From Beijerinckiaceae bacterium (GTDB lineage Bacteria > Pseudomonadota > Alphaproteobacteria > Rhizobiales > Beijerinckiaceae): a stretch of 64,000 nt of DNA. The DNA lies in assembly GCA_024304885.1 (NCBI GenBank), contig JALJOM010000003.1, positions 1,336,110-1,400,109 on the forward strand, written 5' to 3'. The position numbers and the translations under genes are program-made. Every line of letters starts with the position of its first letter. Position 1 is the stretch's first letter. This document shows, one piece after another, positions 26,668 to 36,610 of this stretch. The notes under the pieces are model-generated. The model made no database searches, was not told the origin of the DNA, and worked only from the letters and a program-made list of their open reading frames with translations.

Positions 26668-28017
26668 GTGAGTGGGTGTAGTGATCATCCCTTCGTTGAC
26701 GCTCTACTTCAAAAGTACTATGGACGCACGGCAGTCGTCGCGGTTATCGGTTTGGGCTATGTAGGCCTTCCCCTCGTGGGCGCGTTGCTGCACGCCGGCT
26801 TTCCCGTGCTGGGCCTCGATATCGACGAGGCCAAGGTCGAGTCGCTGAAGCGGGGCGAGTCCTATATCAGCCACATCCCGGGCGAGATGTTCGCCGAATC
26901 GATCGGAAGCGGGCGTTTCCGTCCCACGGTCGATTTCGCGGCCCTGCGCGAGGCCGACGCGATCCTGATCTGCGTGCCGACCCCCTTGACGCACCACAGG
27001 GAGCCCGATCTTTCCTTCGTCGAGCGCACGGCGCGGTCGATCCTTCCGAACCTGCGCTCGGGCCAGCTCGTCATCCTGGAGTCGACATCCTATCCCGGCA
27101 CGACGCGGGATCTGATCAAGCCGATCCTGGAGCAGTCGAAGCTTCGGAGCGGTAAGGACTTTTTCATCGCTTTCAGCCCCGAGCGCGAGGATCCCGGCAA
27201 TGCCGAGTTTTCGACGAGCCGCATTCCGAAGGTCGTGGGCGGGGACGGAGAAGATGCGCTCAACCTCGCAGACGCGCTCTACAGCTCGTTCGTGTGCAAG
27301 ACCGTGCGCGTTTCCGGGCTCGAAGCGGCCGAGGCCGTAAAGATAACAGAGAATATCTTCCGCGCGGTGAATATCGCGCTCGTCAACGAGCTCAAGATCG
27401 TATTCTCGGAAATGGGTATCGACGTCTGGGAGGTCATCGAAGCCGCCAAGACGAAGCCTTTCGGATTCATGGCTTTCTATCCCGGACCCGGCCTCGGCGG
27501 GCACTGCATTCCGATCGACCCGTTCTATCTCACCTGGAAATCGCGGGAATACGGGCTGCCGACGCGGTTCATCGAGCTCGCCGGCGAGATCAATACGATG
27601 ATGCCGCGCTATGTCGTGTCTCGCCTCGTGGACGAGCTGAACGCGCGTAAGGGACGGGGGCTGAACGGATCGAAGATCCTCGTCGTAGGTCTCGCGTACA
27701 AGAAGAACATCAACGATACTCGTGAAAGCCCCTCCTTCAAGCTCATCGAGCTCCTGGAAAGGCAAGGCGCGACCTGCGATGTGCACGATCCTTACGTTCC
27801 GGTGATCCCGCCTACGCGCGAATATGGCGCCCTCGCCGGCCGTCCTTCGGTCGCGCTGACACCGGAAGTCGTCGCGAGCTATGATGCTGTATTGATCTCG
27901 ACGGATCACGACGATGTCGACTACGAAATGCTTGCGCGAAACTCGAAGGTCGTGATAGATACTAGAAACGCCCTAGCTCGTGCGGGAATCGTCGGACCGA
28001 ATGTCGTAAAAGCGTGA
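26668..28017 (+). CDS. Nucleotide-sugar dehydrogenase (UDP-N-acetyl-hexosamine 6-dehydrogenase type)
   Basis: 449 residues from a GTG with AGAGG about 6 nt upstream. It oxidises a UDP-sugar to the uronic acid with NAD. The Rossmann motif VIGLGYVGLPLV is near residue 27. The central domain has STSYPGTTRD, FSPEREDPGN, and SGLEAAEAVKITENIFRAVN. The catalytic Cys280 is in GGHCIPIDP, and the C-terminal domain has GLAYKKNINDTRESP. The PERxDPGN and GPGLGGHCIPIDP wording favours the WbpA/TviB group (UDP-GlcNAc or related) over glucose-6-dehydrogenases. It starts a plus-strand group with wza- and exoY-like genes, which argues for exopolysaccharide precursor supply. Confidence 0.92.
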   Translation: MSGCSDHPFVDALLQKYYGRTAVVAVIGLGYVGLPLVGALLHAGFPVLGLDIDEAKVESLKRGESYISHIPGEMFAESIGSGRFRPTVDFAALREADAILICVPTPLTHHREPDLSFVERTARSILPNLRSGQLVILESTSYPGTTRDLIKPILEQSKLRSGKDFFIAFSPEREDPGNAEFSTSRIPKVVGGDGEDALNLADALYSSFVCKTVRVSGLEAAEAVKITENIFRAVNIALVNELKIVFSEMGIDVWEVIEAAKTKPFGFMAFYPGPGLGGHCIPIDPFYLTWKSREYGLPTRFIELAGEINTMMPRYVVSRLVDELNARKGRGLNGSKILVVGLAYKKNINDTRESPSFKLIELLERQGATCDVHDPYVPVIPPTREYGALAGRPSVALTPEVVASYDAVLISTDHDDVDYEMLARNSKVVIDTRNALARAGIVGPNVVKA

Positions 28018-28170
28018 CCGAACCTTGTCCCGCGACGCTGATCCTGTCCGGAGGTATCCGCGGTGGGTTTGCGCCCATCTTCCCCCGCCATCGCCTCTCC
28101 TCTGGACTGCATTCGGCGTCGCGCATGTGCTGTGAGAGCCGATGTCGGCGCAAAGTATAAGCAGGCATTG

Positions 28171-29409
28171 ATGCGATTGTCACGCGGCTTGGCTTGGCTG
28201 CCTTTGTGCGCCTCGATCGTGTTGAGCGGGTGCGAGGTCCTGCCCGCCTCCGGTCCTACGAACTTGGATATGCGCGCCGCTCGTGAGGCCGACGCCCGTT
28301 CCGAGGACCTCCCTTTTGCCTTCGTCGAGATCACGAAGGACATTGTTGGCACGCTCGCCAGGGAAACGCCGAGGATATCGGCTACCTTTGCAAATCGACA
28401 GCCGCCGAAGGTGGTCCGTTTCGGCACCGGTGACATCGTCGGTGTCACACTCTTCGAATCCGGCGCGGGCGGGCTCTTCATCCCGATCGAGGCCGGGGTG
28501 CGGCCTGGCAACTTCATTACATTGCCCACCCAGGAAGTCGACGACAAAGGCAATATTACAATTCCCTTCGCTCCGCCGATCCCGGCGAGGGGGCGGACCG
28601 TACCGGAAATTCAGCAGTCCATCCTGGACGCCCTCAAGGACCGCGCGATCGACCCGCAGGTGATCGTTACACGGCTCGAGCAGCGCGCTTCGTTGATCAG
28701 CGTTCTCGGCGACGTCAACGCCCCGGGGCGTTTCCCCGTGAATGCCGCGGGCGAGCGCATATTGGACGCGATCGCCCGTGCCGGGGGTCCGAGGAGCCAG
28801 GGCTTCGACTCGTGGGTAGTCTTGGAGCGCGCTGGGAAGCGGGCGACGGTGCCGTTCGGCGCCCTCGTCTACGAACCGTCGAACAACATCTACGTTCATT
28901 CGAACGACACCATCTACCTGTACCGCGAACCCCAGACCTTCGTCGCGTTCGGCGCTTCCGGACGCCAAGCGCATGTTCCTTTCGACGCATGGCGCATCTC
29001 GCTCGCCGAAGCTGTCGGTAAGGTCGGGGGTCTCAACGACGAGAAGGCCGATCCCGGCGCCGTCTATCTGTACCGCGGGGAAACCCGAGGCGTCGCGGAA
29101 CTCCTGGGCTTGGACACATCGAGATTTCAAGGGCCGATCATCCCAGTCATCTATGCCGTCAACTTGCGTAATCCGGGAGGATATTTTCTCGCGACGGAAT
29201 TTCCGATACGTAACAGAGATGTGATCTACGTTTCCCATTCCGTGGCTACGGAAAGCGCGAAAGCTATGGATTACCTCAGGGACATTTTCGCTACCGTCAA
29301 TGCTCCGCTTACTACCGCGACCAACGTCCTCATATTCAAAGACCTGCTTACTAATCCGCAGGGTGTCGTGACCACGACCTCGTCCACAGCGATTGTCGCT
29401 CCGCAATAG
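28171..29409 (+). CDS. Wza-type polysaccharide export lipoprotein
   Basis: About 412 residues from the ATG at 28171. A lipoprotein signal is clear: a hydrophobic LAWLPLCASIVLSG followed by Cys21. The polysaccharide export (Poly_export) domain opens with RFGTGDIVGVTLFE and contains GNITIPFAPPIPARGRTVPEI. Two SLBB-type repeats follow (VLGDVNAPGRFPV...DAIARAGG and VAFGASGRQAHVPF...EAVGKVGG). It would form the outer-membrane channel for capsule or exopolysaccharide export, together with a Wzc-type partner that is not in this window. It lies 150 nt after the dehydrogenase gene. Confidence 0.9.
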   Translation: MRLSRGLAWLPLCASIVLSGCEVLPASGPTNLDMRAAREADARSEDLPFAFVEITKDIVGTLARETPRISATFANRQPPKVVRFGTGDIVGVTLFESGAGGLFIPIEAGVRPGNFITLPTQEVDDKGNITIPFAPPIPARGRTVPEIQQSILDALKDRAIDPQVIVTRLEQRASLISVLGDVNAPGRFPVNAAGERILDAIARAGGPRSQGFDSWVVLERAGKRATVPFGALVYEPSNNIYVHSNDTIYLYREPQTFVAFGASGRQAHVPFDAWRISLAEAVGKVGGLNDEKADPGAVYLYRGETRGVAELLGLDTSRFQGPIIPVIYAVNLRNPGGYFLATEFPIRNRDVIYVSHSVATESAKAMDYLRDIFATVNAPLTTATNVLIFKDLLTNPQGVVTTTSSTAIVAPQ

Positions 29410-29535
29410 GTGTTCGATCGAGCATTGCGGAGCTAGCGCATAGCTACCGAAGACAAGCAGCTACATGGGGCTTGCCACACTAGCTATGGTGTAGTATTCA
29501 GCTGTTTCATTAAAGCGAATAGGATGGAGGTCCAC

Positions 29536-30252
29536 GTGTCGGACGCACAATTGATTGAACCCGACGAAGCATCGTCTCAATCCCATTGCGGGCCGATCGT
29601 GGCAATTTCCCCCAGCCATGTCGTGACAATTCCGGTATGGAAACGTATGCTGGATATTGTCATTGTGCTGATCGCAGTGCCTTGCCTATTGCCGACATTG
29701 CTAATGATTTCGATCCTCATCAGGTCCACCTCCAAAGGGCCGTTGCTGTTCAAGCAGGAACGCGTCGGTCTGCGGGGAAAGCCCTTCACCATCTTCAAGT
29801 TTCGAACGATGGTCGCCGGCGCGGACACGACGGTTCACGAGAACCACACGAGCGACCTGATCGACAGCAACAAGCCGATGACGAAATTGGACGCGCACGA
29901 CAGCCGCCTGATCGCATATGGCCGCATCCTGCGGGCCGCCGGCCTCGACGAGCTGCCGCAGCTTTTCAATGTGCTCCGGGGAGAGATGAGCATCGTCGGG
30001 CCGCGTCCCTGCCTGACGAGCGAGTATGCCAAATATTCGGCCAAGCAAAGGCAACGATTCGACACGCCGCCGGGCTTGACCGGCCTTTGGCAGGTTTCGG
30101 GCAAGGGACGTCGAACCTTCAATGAAATGATCGACCTCGATATCTACTATCTGCGTAACCGTTCCTTGTTCTTTGACTTGAAGATTATCCTCAAGACGAT
30201 CCCCGCCGTGATGCACGAAATAGAAGATATACAAAAACCGAGCGTGTCCTGA
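29536..30252 (+). CDS. Initiating sugar transferase (ExoY/WbaP-type phosphoglycosyl transferase)
   Basis: About 238 residues. GTG at 29536 is preferred because GGAGG lies 5 nt before it and covers the upstream in-frame ATG at 29524. After a soluble N-terminus comes the single membrane segment (MLDIVIVLIAVPCLLPTLLMI). The catalytic phosphoglycosyl transferase domain follows: KGPLLFKQERVGLRGKPFTIFK (in part), an LDELPQLFNVLRGEMSIVGP run and GLTGLWQVSGKG. It transfers a sugar-1-phosphate to undecaprenyl phosphate to start the repeat unit. Third gene of the 26.7-30.3 kb exopolysaccharide group; polymerase and flippase genes are not nearby. Confidence 0.93.
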   Translation: MSDAQLIEPDEASSQSHCGPIVAISPSHVVTIPVWKRMLDIVIVLIAVPCLLPTLLMISILIRSTSKGPLLFKQERVGLRGKPFTIFKFRTMVAGADTTVHENHTSDLIDSNKPMTKLDAHDSRLIAYGRILRAAGLDELPQLFNVLRGEMSIVGPRPCLTSEYAKYSAKQRQRFDTPPGLTGLWQVSGKGRRTFNEMIDLDIYYLRNRSLFFDLKIILKTIPAVMHEIEDIQKPSVS

Positions 30253-30393
30253 AAAATCTCGCACGCCAGGAGACGCACCAGGAGATAGGCCGGGAGACAT
30301 GCGAGCGACCATGTCGTTCGGGCATTGCGATCGTTGTCAAAGCGACGAGCCAGTCGAGCGTTTCTGGACGCGCGGTTCGGTCGCGGTGGCGTG

Positions 30394-33300
30394 TCAGTGC
30401 GCCTCGTCCCAGTTTTGCGCGGCCTTGGCGTCCACCTGGAGAGGAACGCTGAGCTCAACCGCGGGATGGGGCGCATCGGCCATCACCTGCCGGACTACCT
30501 CTATCGTCGCCGCCACTTCCGAATCCGGCACCTCGAAGACGAGCTCGTCGTGCACCTGCAGCAGCATCTGCGCCGAGAGCCGAGCTTTCTCGAGTGCTGC
30601 GTCCATGCGGATCATCGCGCGGCGGATGATGTCGGCGGCCGATCCCTGGATCGGTGCATTGATCGACGCGCGCTCGTTGAAGGCCCGTTCAGACGGGTTC
30701 GAGGCGGTGATGCGTGGATAGTGGCATTTGCGCCCGAAGATCGTCCGCACGAAGCCGTTCTCGCGGGCGAATTTCTTGGTCTCGTCCATATAGGTGCGAA
30801 TGCCGGGAAAGCGCTCGAAATACTTCTTGATATAGGCGCCGGCTTCGTCGCGCGGAATTCCCAGCTGATTTGCCAATCCGAAGGCCGAGATGCCGTAGAT
30901 GATGCCGAAATTGATCGCCTTCGCGCGACGGCGCACCTCGGAGGGCATGCCTTCCACCGGCACCCCGAACATCTCGGACGCCGTCCTCGCGTGGATGTCT
31001 TGCCCCTCGTCGAAGGCCTGTCTCAATTGTGGGATATCGGCGATGTGGGCGAGGAGCCTCAGCTCGATCTGCGAGTAGTCGGCCGAGATCAGCTTGTGGC
31101 CTTCGGCCGCGACGAAAGCCCGGCGGATCTTGCGTCCAGCCTCGTTGCGCACAGGTATGTTCTGCAGGTTGGGCTCGGAAGACGACAACCGACCGGTTGT
31201 GGTGGCGGCGAGCGCATAGGACGTATGGACTCGACCCGTTGTGGGATTGACATAGGAGGGCAGGGCGTCGGTATAGGTTGATTTGAGCTTGGAGAGCTGG
31301 CGCCAGTCGAGGATGCGCGCGGCGAATGTATTGCCTTGCTCGGCGAGATCGTCGAGCACGCTCGCGGCCGTCGACCAGGCGCCGGTCGCGGTCTTCTTCG
31401 CGCCGGGCAGGCCCATCTTGCCGAAGAGAATGTCGCCGAGCTGCTTCGGCGAGCCGAGGTTGAAGGTCTCGCCCGCCATCTCGTAGATCTCGGCCTCGAG
31501 CCGCGCCATGTCCTCTGCGAACTCGCCCGAGAGGCGTGAGAGGATCGCGCGATCGATCAGGGCGCCGCGCCGCTCCATCAGCGCCAGAACCTCGGCCATC
31601 GGGCGCTCGAGCGTCTCGTAGACGCTCGTCATGTGCTCCGCGGGCAGGCGCGGCTTCAAGACCTGCCAGAGCCTGAGCGCGACGTCGGCGTCCTCGGCCG
31701 AATATTCGGTGGCCTTGTCGATCGGAACGCGAGCGAAGCCGATGAAGTTGCGCCCGGACCCCGCGACCGCGCTGAAGGCGATCGGCTGGTGGCCGAGAAA
31801 TTTCTCGGCGAGGACGTCCATTCCGTGATCGCTGCGTCCTGCGTCGAGCACATAGGACATGAGCATCGTGTCCTCGATCGGCCGGACCTCGATCCCGTGC
31901 CGGCAGAGCACGAGCCAATCGAACTTCATGTTCTGCGCGATCTTGAGGACGTCTCGCGCCTCGAGCAGGGGCTTCAACCGCGCGAGCACGGCGTCGGAGG
32001 GGAGCTGGCCGGGCAGGAGGTCGTTCTCGCCGAAGAGTGCACCACCGCCGTTCGGGCGATGCCGCAGCGGGACGTAGACGGCTCGGCCGGCATGGACGCA
32101 GAGCGAGATGCCGACCAGCTCGGCCTGCATCGGGTCGAGGGAGGTGGTCTCGGTGTCGATCGCGATCGTGCCTTCCTCGCGCGCCTCGGCGATCACCGCA
32201 TCGAGCCGCTCGAGCGTCGTGATCGTCTCGTAGGCCGTCACGTCGAAGGGTCGCTCCTTCGCCGCGGCGGCGCGGGCTGCGGCGAGCTCGCCTGGACCCG
32301 ACGCGATCGCCTCCTTCTTCTGCGGCTCGCCGTAGCGGGTATTACGCTTGGGGGTAGGGGCCGTCGCGGCCGCGGGCTCGGCGGCCGTGTCGAGCTCGGG
32401 CGATGGTCGAGGCGCGCCGTTCCGGTTGCGCCAGCCGGCCTCGCCGACATAGGCCGGGTCGGGCTCGATCTCGGCCGCATCCAAGCCATAGGCCTCGGCC
32501 GCGCGCTTGGTGATGGTGGAAAATTCCATCGCCTTGAGGAAGGCCACGAGCGCCTTGCCGTCCGGCTGATGGACCCCGAGCTCGTCGAGAGGGATCTCGA
32601 CTGGCACGTCGCGCACCAACGAGACGAGGTCACGCGAGACCTTTATGAGCGCGACGCTTTCGGGATCGGTCAGGGTCTCGCGCCGCTTCGGCTGCTTGAT
32701 CTCGGCGGCTCGGGCGAGCAGCGTGTCGAGGTCGCCGTATTCGGTGACGAGCTGCGCCGCGGTCTTCAGGCCGATGCCGCGCGCGCCCGGAACATTGTCT
32801 GTCGAATCGCCGGCGAGCGCCTGGACATCGACGACCTTCTCCGGCGGGACGCCGAAATAGGCGACGACCTCCTCGGGCCCGATGCGGCGCTCCTCCCGCG
32901 CGCCCTTGGCTCCGGCCTCGCCCGAGGCCGGGTCGTACATCGCGACGCCCGGTCCGACGAGCTGCATGAGGTCCTTGTCGGCGGACACGATCAGCACATC
33001 GGCGCCGCGCTCGCGGGCTTGCCGTGCATAGGTCGCGATGAGGTCGTCGGCCTCGTAGCGGTCCTGCTCGACGGGCGTGAGGCCGAAGGCACGTACGGAG
33101 GCCCGCATGAGGGGAAACTGAGGGACGAGGTCTTCCGGAGGCTCCGAGCGATTGGCCTTGTAGGGCGGATAGATCTCCTTGCGGAACGAGTTTTCCGACT
33201 TGTCGAAGACGATCGCGAGATGGGTCGGCTCGATCCCGGCGGCACCCTCGCGGATGAACTGGAAGAGCTTGGTGCAGAAGAGCCGGACCGCCCCGGTCGG

Positions 33301-33432
33301 CAGCAGGTCGGACCTGTAGTTGTACTTGGCGGCCTGGCGAATCGACTGGAAATAGGCCCGGAACACGAAGGACGACCCATCGACGAGGAAGATGTGATCG
33401 CCGGCTTGGACGGGACGGTGAACAAGGGTCAT
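30394..33432 (-). CDS. polA: DNA polymerase I
   Basis: About 1012 residues from the ATG at 33432 (MTLVHRPVQAGD); ATG at 33441 is a close alternative. All three domains are present. The 5' nuclease domain (1-300) has FLVDGSSFVFRAY, DKSENSFRKE, YEADDLIAT and DKDLMQL. The 3'-5' proofreading exonuclease (about 400-600) has IAIDTETTSLD, so proofreading should be active. The polymerase domain (about 620-1012) has SADYSQIELRLLAHI, the O-helix RRRAKAINFGIIYG and QVHDELVFEV. An Ala/Pro-rich linker separates the first two domains. The gene converges with the exoY-like gene. An R2 repeat occupies the region just upstream of the start. Confidence 0.97.
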   Translation of the reverse strand: MTLVHRPVQAGDHIFLVDGSSFVFRAYFQSIRQAAKYNYRSDLLPTGAVRLFCTKLFQFIREGAAGIEPTHLAIVFDKSENSFRKEIYPPYKANRSEPPEDLVPQFPLMRASVRAFGLTPVEQDRYEADDLIATYARQARERGADVLIVSADKDLMQLVGPGVAMYDPASGEAGAKGAREERRIGPEEVVAYFGVPPEKVVDVQALAGDSTDNVPGARGIGLKTAAQLVTEYGDLDTLLARAAEIKQPKRRETLTDPESVALIKVSRDLVSLVRDVPVEIPLDELGVHQPDGKALVAFLKAMEFSTITKRAAEAYGLDAAEIEPDPAYVGEAGWRNRNGAPRPSPELDTAAEPAAATAPTPKRNTRYGEPQKKEAIASGPGELAAARAAAAKERPFDVTAYETITTLERLDAVIAEAREEGTIAIDTETTSLDPMQAELVGISLCVHAGRAVYVPLRHRPNGGGALFGENDLLPGQLPSDAVLARLKPLLEARDVLKIAQNMKFDWLVLCRHGIEVRPIEDTMLMSYVLDAGRSDHGMDVLAEKFLGHQPIAFSAVAGSGRNFIGFARVPIDKATEYSAEDADVALRLWQVLKPRLPAEHMTSVYETLERPMAEVLALMERRGALIDRAILSRLSGEFAEDMARLEAEIYEMAGETFNLGSPKQLGDILFGKMGLPGAKKTATGAWSTAASVLDDLAEQGNTFAARILDWRQLSKLKSTYTDALPSYVNPTTGRVHTSYALAATTTGRLSSSEPNLQNIPVRNEAGRKIRRAFVAAEGHKLISADYSQIELRLLAHIADIPQLRQAFDEGQDIHARTASEMFGVPVEGMPSEVRRRAKAINFGIIYGISAFGLANQLGIPRDEAGAYIKKYFERFPGIRTYMDETKKFARENGFVRTIFGRKCHYPRITASNPSERAFNERASINAPIQGSAADIIRRAMIRMDAALEKARLSAQMLLQVHDELVFEVPDSEVAATIEVVRQVMADAPHPAVELSVPLQVDAKAAQNWDEAH

Positions 33433-33433
33433 C

Positions 33434-33537
33434 GGAGCCATTTTCCGCGAGGTGGACAGCGGTTCGTGTCGTTGAAATTGTGACGAAACGAGAATGTGGA
33501 GCGGGTTTCCGCTTCCGCGGGATCGAAGCCCGCCTCG
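33434..33537 (-). repeat. R2 repeat upstream of polA
   Basis: An inverted R2 copy: GGAGCCATTTTCCGCGAGGT, GACAGCGGTTCGTGTCG, AAATTGTGACGAAACGAGAA, TGTGGAGCGGGTTTCC, then a short GATCG/CGATC-like end. It abuts the polA start, so it forms the 5' leader of the polA mRNA. Confidence 0.75.
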
Positions 33538-33987
33538 GCGCAGCATCCGGCCGGGAGCCCGAGCATCGGCCGCGAGCATAGGCTGGGACGAGGGGCTCGG
33601 CCAGCAAAACACGGCGCGAGGCGGTCGCGTGAAAAAAGTCGATTCCCGCACGCAACTTTCACTGATCAACAATCGTTAACTGTCGCCAACCGGGTGAAGC
33701 GTGCCCACGCTTCCCGGCTTCGTACGTCATGCGACGGCCGTCCCGGTGCACTGCGAGGTCAGTATATCCAGGGCCAAGCTTTTCAGCCCGAGGCTCGCTC
33801 TCGCGCGGGAACGGATCTTCGGTCATCGAAGTTCGAAAAGAGCAAAGCCCTGTCGGCTTGACCCGGCTGGCCGTCTTGGCGTTTACGGAGGCGCGCGCTC
33901 GACGTGCCGGCGGGACCGGGCTCGAGGATGATCTCGCATGGTCGGCGAGCCTCGGGCGGGCTTGCCGTGGTTTGGAGGAGGGGCTTC
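33538..33987. other. Gene-free interval between polA and the HWE kinase gene
   Basis: About 450 nt. I see no gene with a ribosome binding site and a recognisable product. The stretch 33620-33690 is AT-richer (GTGAAAAAAGTCG, CAACAATCGTTAACTG) and may hold the divergent promoters. Confidence 0.5.
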
Positions 33988-35454
33988 GTGAAACGTGACC
34001 GGGAGCTGGATTTCGAGGCTGTCTTCAACAGCCTTCCGGCACCATTCTTGGTCATGAGCGCCGATCTCGAGATCGTGGCGATCAACCAGGCCTATCTCGA
34101 CATGACCAAGCGGTCGCGGGAGAGCTTGGTCGGCTCCCCCTTGTTCACGGCCTTTCCGGCCGAGGGGGAAGCTCTGCGCGTGCTGCAAGACTCGTTCGAC
34201 CGGGTCCGCGCCCAAGGGGTCGTCGACGTCGTGCCCATGGTGCCCTATTCCATGCCGGTCGAGGGCGGGTTCGAGCAGAGGTTCTGGAGCTGTACTCATG
34301 TGCCGGTCCGCGGCGAGGACGGCAAGATCGCCTTCGTGCTGAAGAATGCCCACGACATCACCGAGCTGAAGCAGGCGAAGGACCTCGCGTCCCTCTCGGC
34401 GCTGCCACCGCGCTCGGTCACCGCGACAGCCGAACGTGCCGAGACGGTCCAGGTCCTCAACCAGAGCCTGCTCGCCACGGTTCATCACTTGCGCGCCTTG
34501 TTCATGCAGGCGCCGAACTTCATGTGTGTGCTGCGCGGGCCGGACCATATTTTCGAGATGGCCAACCTGGCATTCCAGGAGATCGCCGGCGGGCGGGAGC
34601 TCCTCGGCAAGACCTTGCTGGAAGGCCTGCCGGAAGCGGCGGACCAGGACTATCTCGCGATCCTGCGCAAGGTCTACGCGACCGGGGAAGCTTATGTCGG
34701 GCGCAAGATGAGCGTCATCCTTCCCGGCAAGCCGGGCGCCGAGCCGGAGGAGCATTTCATCGATTTCGTCTGCCAGCCGATCGTGTGCGATGGCGGCGAG
34801 GTGAGCGGCATTTTCGTCGAAGGCAGCGACGTGACGGATCACGTCCGTGCCGAGCAGCGCCAGGCGTTGTTGATTCGGGAGCTGCACCATCGGGTTCGTA
34901 ACACGCTCGCGACCGTCCAAGGGGTCATGAACACGACGGCGAAAAGCTCGGCGAGCGTCGAGGAATTCCAGGTCGCCTTCGCGGGACGGATCGCCTCGCT
35001 CGCCAACACCCATTCGGTTCTGACCGACGAGCTGGAGCAGTCCGTTTCCTTTTGCCGCCTGCTGAACCAGGAGCTCGGACCCTATCGGGACGAGGAAGGG
35101 CTAAGGGTGAGGCTCAAGGGGTCGGCGATCGATCTGCCGTCACAGATCGCGGTCCCGCTCGGCATGGCCGTTCACGAGCTCACCACCAATGCCGCGCGCC
35201 ACGGGGCCTTGGCGAGCGAGACCGGCCATGTCGAGGTGGAATGGAGCCTCGTCGAGCGCAACGGCGAGCGCGCGCTCCTGTGCGAATGGAGCGAGCACGA
35301 TGGTCCCGCCGTGACCCCGCCGTCCTCCGATGGATTCGGCGCGATGATGCTGACGCGAGTCCTCTCGCAGCAAATCGGCGCGGACGTGAACGTGGCTTTC
35401 GATCCCGAGGGGTTCAGGATGCGGATGGTCGTGCCGCTGGACTTGAAGAGATGA
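33988..35454 (+). CDS. PAS-PAS HWE-family sensor histidine kinase
   Basis: 488 residues from the GTG at 33988, preceded by a strong GGAGGAGGGG site. Two PAS domains (about 10-130 and 165-285) carry sensory input; no membrane helix is present, so the kinase is cytosolic. The phosphoacceptor region is LIRELHHRVRNTLATVQGV near residue 297, followed by the HWE-type ATPase domain with the N box VHELTTNAARHGAL, the W-x-E motif CEWSEHDGP and the G box DGFGAMML. HWE kinases are typical of Rhizobiales and often serve light or general stress pathways. No response regulator lies next to it, so the target is unknown. Confidence 0.92.
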   Translation: MKRDRELDFEAVFNSLPAPFLVMSADLEIVAINQAYLDMTKRSRESLVGSPLFTAFPAEGEALRVLQDSFDRVRAQGVVDVVPMVPYSMPVEGGFEQRFWSCTHVPVRGEDGKIAFVLKNAHDITELKQAKDLASLSALPPRSVTATAERAETVQVLNQSLLATVHHLRALFMQAPNFMCVLRGPDHIFEMANLAFQEIAGGRELLGKTLLEGLPEAADQDYLAILRKVYATGEAYVGRKMSVILPGKPGAEPEEHFIDFVCQPIVCDGGEVSGIFVEGSDVTDHVRAEQRQALLIRELHHRVRNTLATVQGVMNTTAKSSASVEEFQVAFAGRIASLANTHSVLTDELEQSVSFCRLLNQELGPYRDEEGLRVRLKGSAIDLPSQIAVPLGMAVHELTTNAARHGALASETGHVEVEWSLVERNGERALLCEWSEHDGPAVTPPSSDGFGAMMLTRVLSQQIGADVNVAFDPEGFRMRMVVPLDLKR

Positions 35455-35677
35455 CGTCGCTTCCGCTCGGCGCGGCGATGTAGCGCCGGAGGCCATGCAG
35501 GGACCGCGAACGGGGTCCGGGACGTTCTCGAGGTAGACGAAACCGGTGCGGTCGACTCGACCGCCGGTGAAGTGCCCGGGCGCCTGGCAGGCGATCGCAG
35601 CCCGGAGCGCCTCCTCGGCGTCGTCGATATCCATCGAGGGCGTCGTCGTGGAGCCAAGCATGCCGCTTTCGTAAGCG

Positions 35678-36610
35678 TCACGTCGGCATGAGCATGGCCA
35701 TGATCAGTATGCGCAATCGCTCGGGGCCGTGAGCCCTGTGACCGAAAATGGGCGCGATACGCATCGGCCAGCGCTGGCACTGCAAAGGTCCGCAATAATG
35801 GCGAACCATGACGTAGTATTCGTATCCCTTACTTGCATAGCGCTTCGCGGCTCTGGAGCGGATGATCATCTCGTCGGGAGAAAGAGAGGCATCGACCTCG
35901 GCATGATACTTGGACTTGTCGTTGCTCAGCTGACCGGCGCGGAACCTGAAGCAGCCGAGGATCGTGTCGATGATGACGAGATCGGTCTGCCTCGCGAAAC
36001 GCCGCCACAGATCGAAATCGCCGGCTAGCCTGAACTTCGAATCGAGGCCGCCTACCTTTTCCCACAGACGAGGGCGCCAGAACGTGCCCTCCTGTTGAAT
36101 GAAGGGAACCGCGAAGCGTCCTTCGAAAATTCCGGCGGCGATGGCTTGGCGCGGGAACGGAATGAGCGGTGATATATGCAGCACGGCCCCGACTTCATTG
36201 ATCACCGTCGGCCGCCCTGTCACCCAATCGATGTCCGGAAAACCGGCGAAGGCCTCCGCCACTGTGGTAAACGCACCCGGCTGATAGCGATCATCGGCAT
36301 TGATCCAGGCCATCACATCCGCCTCGCCGCAGGCCGCGAAGCCTCGATTGACCGCATCGTAGAGGCCTTTGTCGGGTGCGCTCGCGTAGGAAAACTCGAT
36401 GCCGTCGCAGCAAATCGGAAATTCACCCGCCAATCGCGCCTGCCAAGCGGACAATATCTTCAAAGTGGCATCCGTCGATCCGCCGTCTTGAACGTGGTAG
36501 CGGATCGTGAACGGCCCCGCTTGGCTCACGACGCTGAAAATGGTCTCGTCGAGGAATTTCTCGCCGTTGAGAACCGGCGTGACGATATTGAAGCGCATTG
36601 GCTTGTCCAT
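35678..36610 (-). CDS. Family 2 glycosyltransferase (WcaA-like)
   Basis: 310 residues. A GT-A fold enzyme opening with FNIVTPVLNGEKFLDETIFS, with VQDGGSTDATLKIL and the metal-binding AWINADDRYQPGAF. Later segments are PFIQQEGTFWRPRLWEKVGGLD and FDLWRRFARQ. No membrane helices are visible. It probably adds a sugar during surface polysaccharide assembly; donor and acceptor are unknown. It is followed on the same strand by nothing recognisable and preceded, 221 nt upstream, by a second glycosyltransferase gene. Confidence 0.9.
   Translation of the reverse strand: MDKPMRFNIVTPVLNGEKFLDETIFSVVSQAGPFTIRYHVQDGGSTDATLKILSAWQARLAGEFPICCDGIEFSYASAPDKGLYDAVNRGFAACGEADVMAWINADDRYQPGAFTTVAEAFAGFPDIDWVTGRPTVINEVGAVLHISPLIPFPRQAIAAGIFEGRFAVPFIQQEGTFWRPRLWEKVGGLDSKFRLAGDFDLWRRFARQTDLVIIDTILGCFRFRAGQLSNDKSKYHAEVDASLSPDEMIIRSRAAKRYASKGYEYYVMVRHYCGPLQCQRWPMRIAPIFGHRAHGPERLRILIMAMLMPT

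Noticed and set aside
31633-33483. Open frame of about 616 codons opposite polA
   Set aside because: Complement of the polymerase and 5' nuclease coding region, no independent support.
35455-35661. Minus-strand frame beginning MLGSTTTPSMDIDDAEEALRA
   Set aside because: The first 50 codons look protein-like, but the frame runs on into the antisense of the HWE kinase, with no family match. A short real gene or remnant cannot be excluded.
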